This document shows positions 62,156-64,000 of a stretch of 64,000 bases of DNA, in pieces. The DNA is from Cupriavidus sp. D39 (GTDB taxonomy: Bacteria > Pseudomonadota > Gammaproteobacteria > Burkholderiales > Burkholderiaceae): positions 124,001 through 188,000 of the forward strand of contig NZ_JAPNLE010000007.1 in NCBI RefSeq assembly GCF_026627925.1, given 5' to 3'. Below the pieces are notes generated by a model, which was not told where the DNA came from, ran no database searches, and saw nothing but the letters and a program-made list of their open reading frames with translations. A program made the position numbers and the translations under genes. Numbering within the stretch: position 1 is the first letter of the stretch; each line of letters begins with the position of its first letter.

Positions 62156-62806
62156 TCACAGTTTGCCGAATTCGACGAAGGCGTCGTATGGGTCGCGGCC
62201 GCCGCGGATCTCGGTGCGCATGCGTGAATCGGTCTGCATGGTCCTGACGGTCTCCGTGATGACGAACTCCGCATGCTCCTTGTCGATCAGCAGCGTGCCG
62301 TCGCGGTCTCCGAGGATGTAGTCACCCGGGTGGACGGGGACGCCTCCGATGACAACTGGTACGTCGGTCGCTTCCAGGCGCCAGCTGCCGACAATATCGA
62401 TCGGGCTGGTGTAGCGGGCGAAGACGGGAAAGCCGATCTCCAAAATCTCGTCCGCGTCGCGTGAGCCACCATCGATGTAGTAGCCGCGGACGCCGCGCTG
62501 CTTGAGTGCTTCGGCCGCCAGGTCGCCCATTGCCGAGCGGGCATGGTCGTTCGGTTGGCAGACCACCACATGGCCACGCGGCGCGCCGGACAGCACGCGG
62601 GAGATAAAAAGGTCCAGCGATTCATGGACGCTGATGGTCGGGTCGGGCCGCCCGGTGACAGTAAACACCGGCCCGGCGAGCTTCATACCCGGGGAGAGCG
62701 CACGGATCTCGCGTGACAGCTCGCGGACCGGCAGGCCGTGAATGCGAAGTACGTCGAACAGGCCAGGGGTATTGCAGGTTGCCAGTTGTTCAGCCAGGGA
62801 AGTCAT
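62156..62806 (-). CDS. RraA-family protein (HMG aldolase/oxaloacetate decarboxylase-like)
   Basis: A 216-residue protein: MTSLAEQLATCNTPGLFDVL, then LAGPVFTVTGRPDPTISVHE, the metal-site region LAAEALKQRGVRGYYIDGGSRDADE and PVVIGGVPVHPGDYILGDRD with GTLLID. The G-x-R-D/D pattern matches catabolic 4-hydroxy-4-methyl-2-oxoglutarate aldolases, not the RNase E inhibitor, but the two cannot be separated with certainty by eye. It would cleave or decarboxylate a 4-carboxy-2-oxo acid to pyruvate late in ring degradation. Confidence 0.88.
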   Translation of the reverse strand: MTSLAEQLATCNTPGLFDVLRIHGLPVRELSREIRALSPGMKLAGPVFTVTGRPDPTISVHESLDLFISRVLSGAPRGHVVVCQPNDHARSAMGDLAAEALKQRGVRGYYIDGGSRDADEILEIGFPVFARYTSPIDIVGSWRLEATDVPVVIGGVPVHPGDYILGDRDGTLLIDKEHAEFVITETVRTMQTDSRMRTEIRGGRDPYDAFVEFGKL

Positions 62807-63012
62807 GGTGGTTGCTCAGGGTGCTAGGGTTGGCGGAGGGCGGCGGCAGAGCAGGGTTGGCATTGCATGCACGGCTTACGCTACAGCTTGTCCCGGCGTT
62901 CTGCAGCCCACGTGGAACGCCGCACACGATTGGCCCATTCTAGATTTCAGTGTTCCGGCGTGTCGAATGACAAATGCTGATTGAGCTATCACGGCATGGC
63001 ATCGGCATCTAT

Positions 63013-64000
63013 TCATTGCAATTCGACTTTCGCTACCGCTGCCGCATCGGGTTCATGCTGTGGCGCGATCTGCACGGAGACATGGCGGCTCAGCCAAAGC
63101 ATGGCCAGGCTCAGCGCAGCAGAAGCTAGTAGCGCGATGCTGACTGAGGTGCGGCTAGCCACCTGGCCCCACAGCGCCGCGCCCGCCGCGCTGCCGCCCA
63201 TGATGGCCATCTGGTAGATCGCCATGCCGCGGGCGCGCATCGCGTTCGGCAGCACGACCTGGGCAGCCATGGTGAGGGTGTTGACCACGCACAGCCAGAC
63301 CCCGCCAGAGAGCGCCAGCGCCGGCGCGACCAGCCAGACCGAGGGCGCCAGCGCGGCGGTGAGGGTCGCCCCGGCATAGAGCAGCACGCCCGTTGCCACC
63401 ACATGATCCGGGGAAGCGGTGGCCGCAAGGCGCGGCAAGGCCAGCGCCGACAGGATGGCGCCCACGCCCATCGATGCAAGCAGCAGCGTGTAGGTGGTGG
63501 CGTTGGCCTGCAGCCCCTTCGCCACCAGCGGCAGCAAAGCGATCAGGCCGATGGAGTGCAGGAAGAACAGGAAGGTGCGCACCAGGATATTGCGCATGGA
63601 GGGCGATTGCCTCACATAGGCAACGCCGCCGCGCATGGTCGCCAACAAGCCCTGGGAGACGCGCGCGCTGTCATGCGGCGGCGTCTTGCACCGGAGGATC
63701 AGCACGCACGACAGCAGCGACAGCGCGGCATTGAGCGCGAACACGGCGCCCATGCCGAGCGATGCCATGACCACGCCCGCCAGCAGCGGGCCCGCAATGC
63801 GCGACACATTGATGGCCAGCGCGTTGAGCGTGAGGGCGGCGGGCAACTGGGCGCGCGGCACCAGGGTCGGCACGATCGCGGAGAACACCGGAAAGCGCAT
63901 GGCAAGGCCGATCCCGTTGGCAAAGCACAGCAGCAGCAAGCTGTTCGCGGTCATCCATCCGGCAGCGGCGAGCACCGCCAGCGCGATGGACACCAGCGCA
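63013..64000 (-). CDS. MFS transporter (partial, continues past the right edge)
   Basis: The C-terminal 328 or so residues of a major facilitator. Visible helices include LLLLCFANGIGLAMRFPVFS, SRIAGPLLAGVVMASLGMGA, IGLIALLPLVAKGL and SVSIALLASAALSLAMLWLS, with the loop RCKTPPHDSARVSQGL between halves. The pattern fits the MFS_3 group (DHA3-like exporters). The frame is open to the window edge, so the start is outside. It may export a pathway product or be unrelated. Confidence 0.88.
   Translation of the reverse strand, partial: ALVSIALAVLAAAGWMTANSLLLLCFANGIGLAMRFPVFSAIVPTLVPRAQLPAALTLNALAINVSRIAGPLLAGVVMASLGMGAVFALNAALSLLSCVLILRCKTPPHDSARVSQGLLATMRGGVAYVRQSPSMRNILVRTFLFFLHSIGLIALLPLVAKGLQANATTYTLLLASMGVGAILSALALPRLAATASPDHVVATGVLLYAGATLTAALAPSVWLVAPALALSGGVWLCVVNTLTMAAQVVLPNAMRARGMAIYQMAIMGGSAAGAALWGQVASRTSVSIALLASAALSLAMLWLSRHVSVQIAPQHEPDAAAVAKVELQ

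Noticed and set aside
62156..62806. RNase E inhibitor RraA
   Set aside because: The family is the same, but the catabolic neighbours (FAH, ALDH) favour the aldolase/decarboxylase branch.

Overview
The window looks like accessory DNA of a beta-proteobacterium of the Cupriavidus/Ralstonia/Burkholderia group, probably a large plasmid or chromid. The basis is high GC, a Burkholderia-type H-NS protein, Bug-type solute receptors, RsbRD-type signalling and the style of the catabolic genes. No tRNA, rRNA or CRISPR array was seen.

Bases 1-5,460 are a plasmid maintenance region. A parA-type ATPase and a ribbon-helix-helix partner read leftwards from a good sigma-70 promoter with an inverted repeat over the start point. 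On both sides lie copies of a short box with the core TATCT(G/A)GTAGC. To the right these become a roughly 1.9-kb, diverged tandem array with a period near 148 bp; to the left two boxes form a perfect 30-bp palindrome. I read this as an unusually long centromere or iteron region.

Bases 5,460-9,340 are scrap: a hydantoinase A fragment, broken ISL3 and IS5 transposases, an ORF-less group II intron on the minus strand, and a decayed phage lysis cassette. Bases 9,340-12,705 are a protein-quality-control island with three Hsp20 genes (the first with a heat-shock promoter and a ROSE-like RNA thermometer), a conserved unknown gene, groES and a deleted groEL. Bases 12,706-19,290 hold a broken KfrA-like gene, a histidine kinase, transposase and dehydrogenase fragments, an H-NS-like protein and a CcbP-like protein. 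Bases 19,290-25,862 are one IS3-family element that carries a group II intron with its reverse transcriptase, and also a four-gene serine-recombinase cassette. A Fic protein with an altered catalytic motif and an integrase remnant follow.

From about 28.3 kb to the end is a well-packed catabolic region. A TetR regulator precedes a rightward operon (DUF1302, DUF1329, YCF48-like, RND/MMPL, VOC, enoyl-CoA hydratase, SDR, DUF1993) of the kind used for hydrophobic substrates. A leftward group (DUF35, thiolase-like, MFS, FAD reductase) faces a rightward operon (SDR, hemerythrin, FAH-family hydrolase, Bug receptor, SDR, acyl-CoA dehydrogenase, APH-like kinase, two SDRs, amidohydrolase, two Rieske-type proteins). 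A final leftward group holds an MFS transporter, RraA-like protein, FAH-family protein, aldehyde dehydrogenase, LysR, split ThDP enzyme, alpha/beta hydrolase and SDR. The enzymes suggest hydroxylation of a hydrophobic ring or isoprenoid compound, CoA-dependent side-chain removal (retro-aldolase plus kinase/dehydrogenase modules) and ring-product hydrolysis. The substrate cannot be read from the sequence.

Many otherwise well-conserved genes here carry one single-base indel, often in a homopolymer. Sequencing error is therefore a serious alternative to gene decay and should be settled before calling them pseudogenes.
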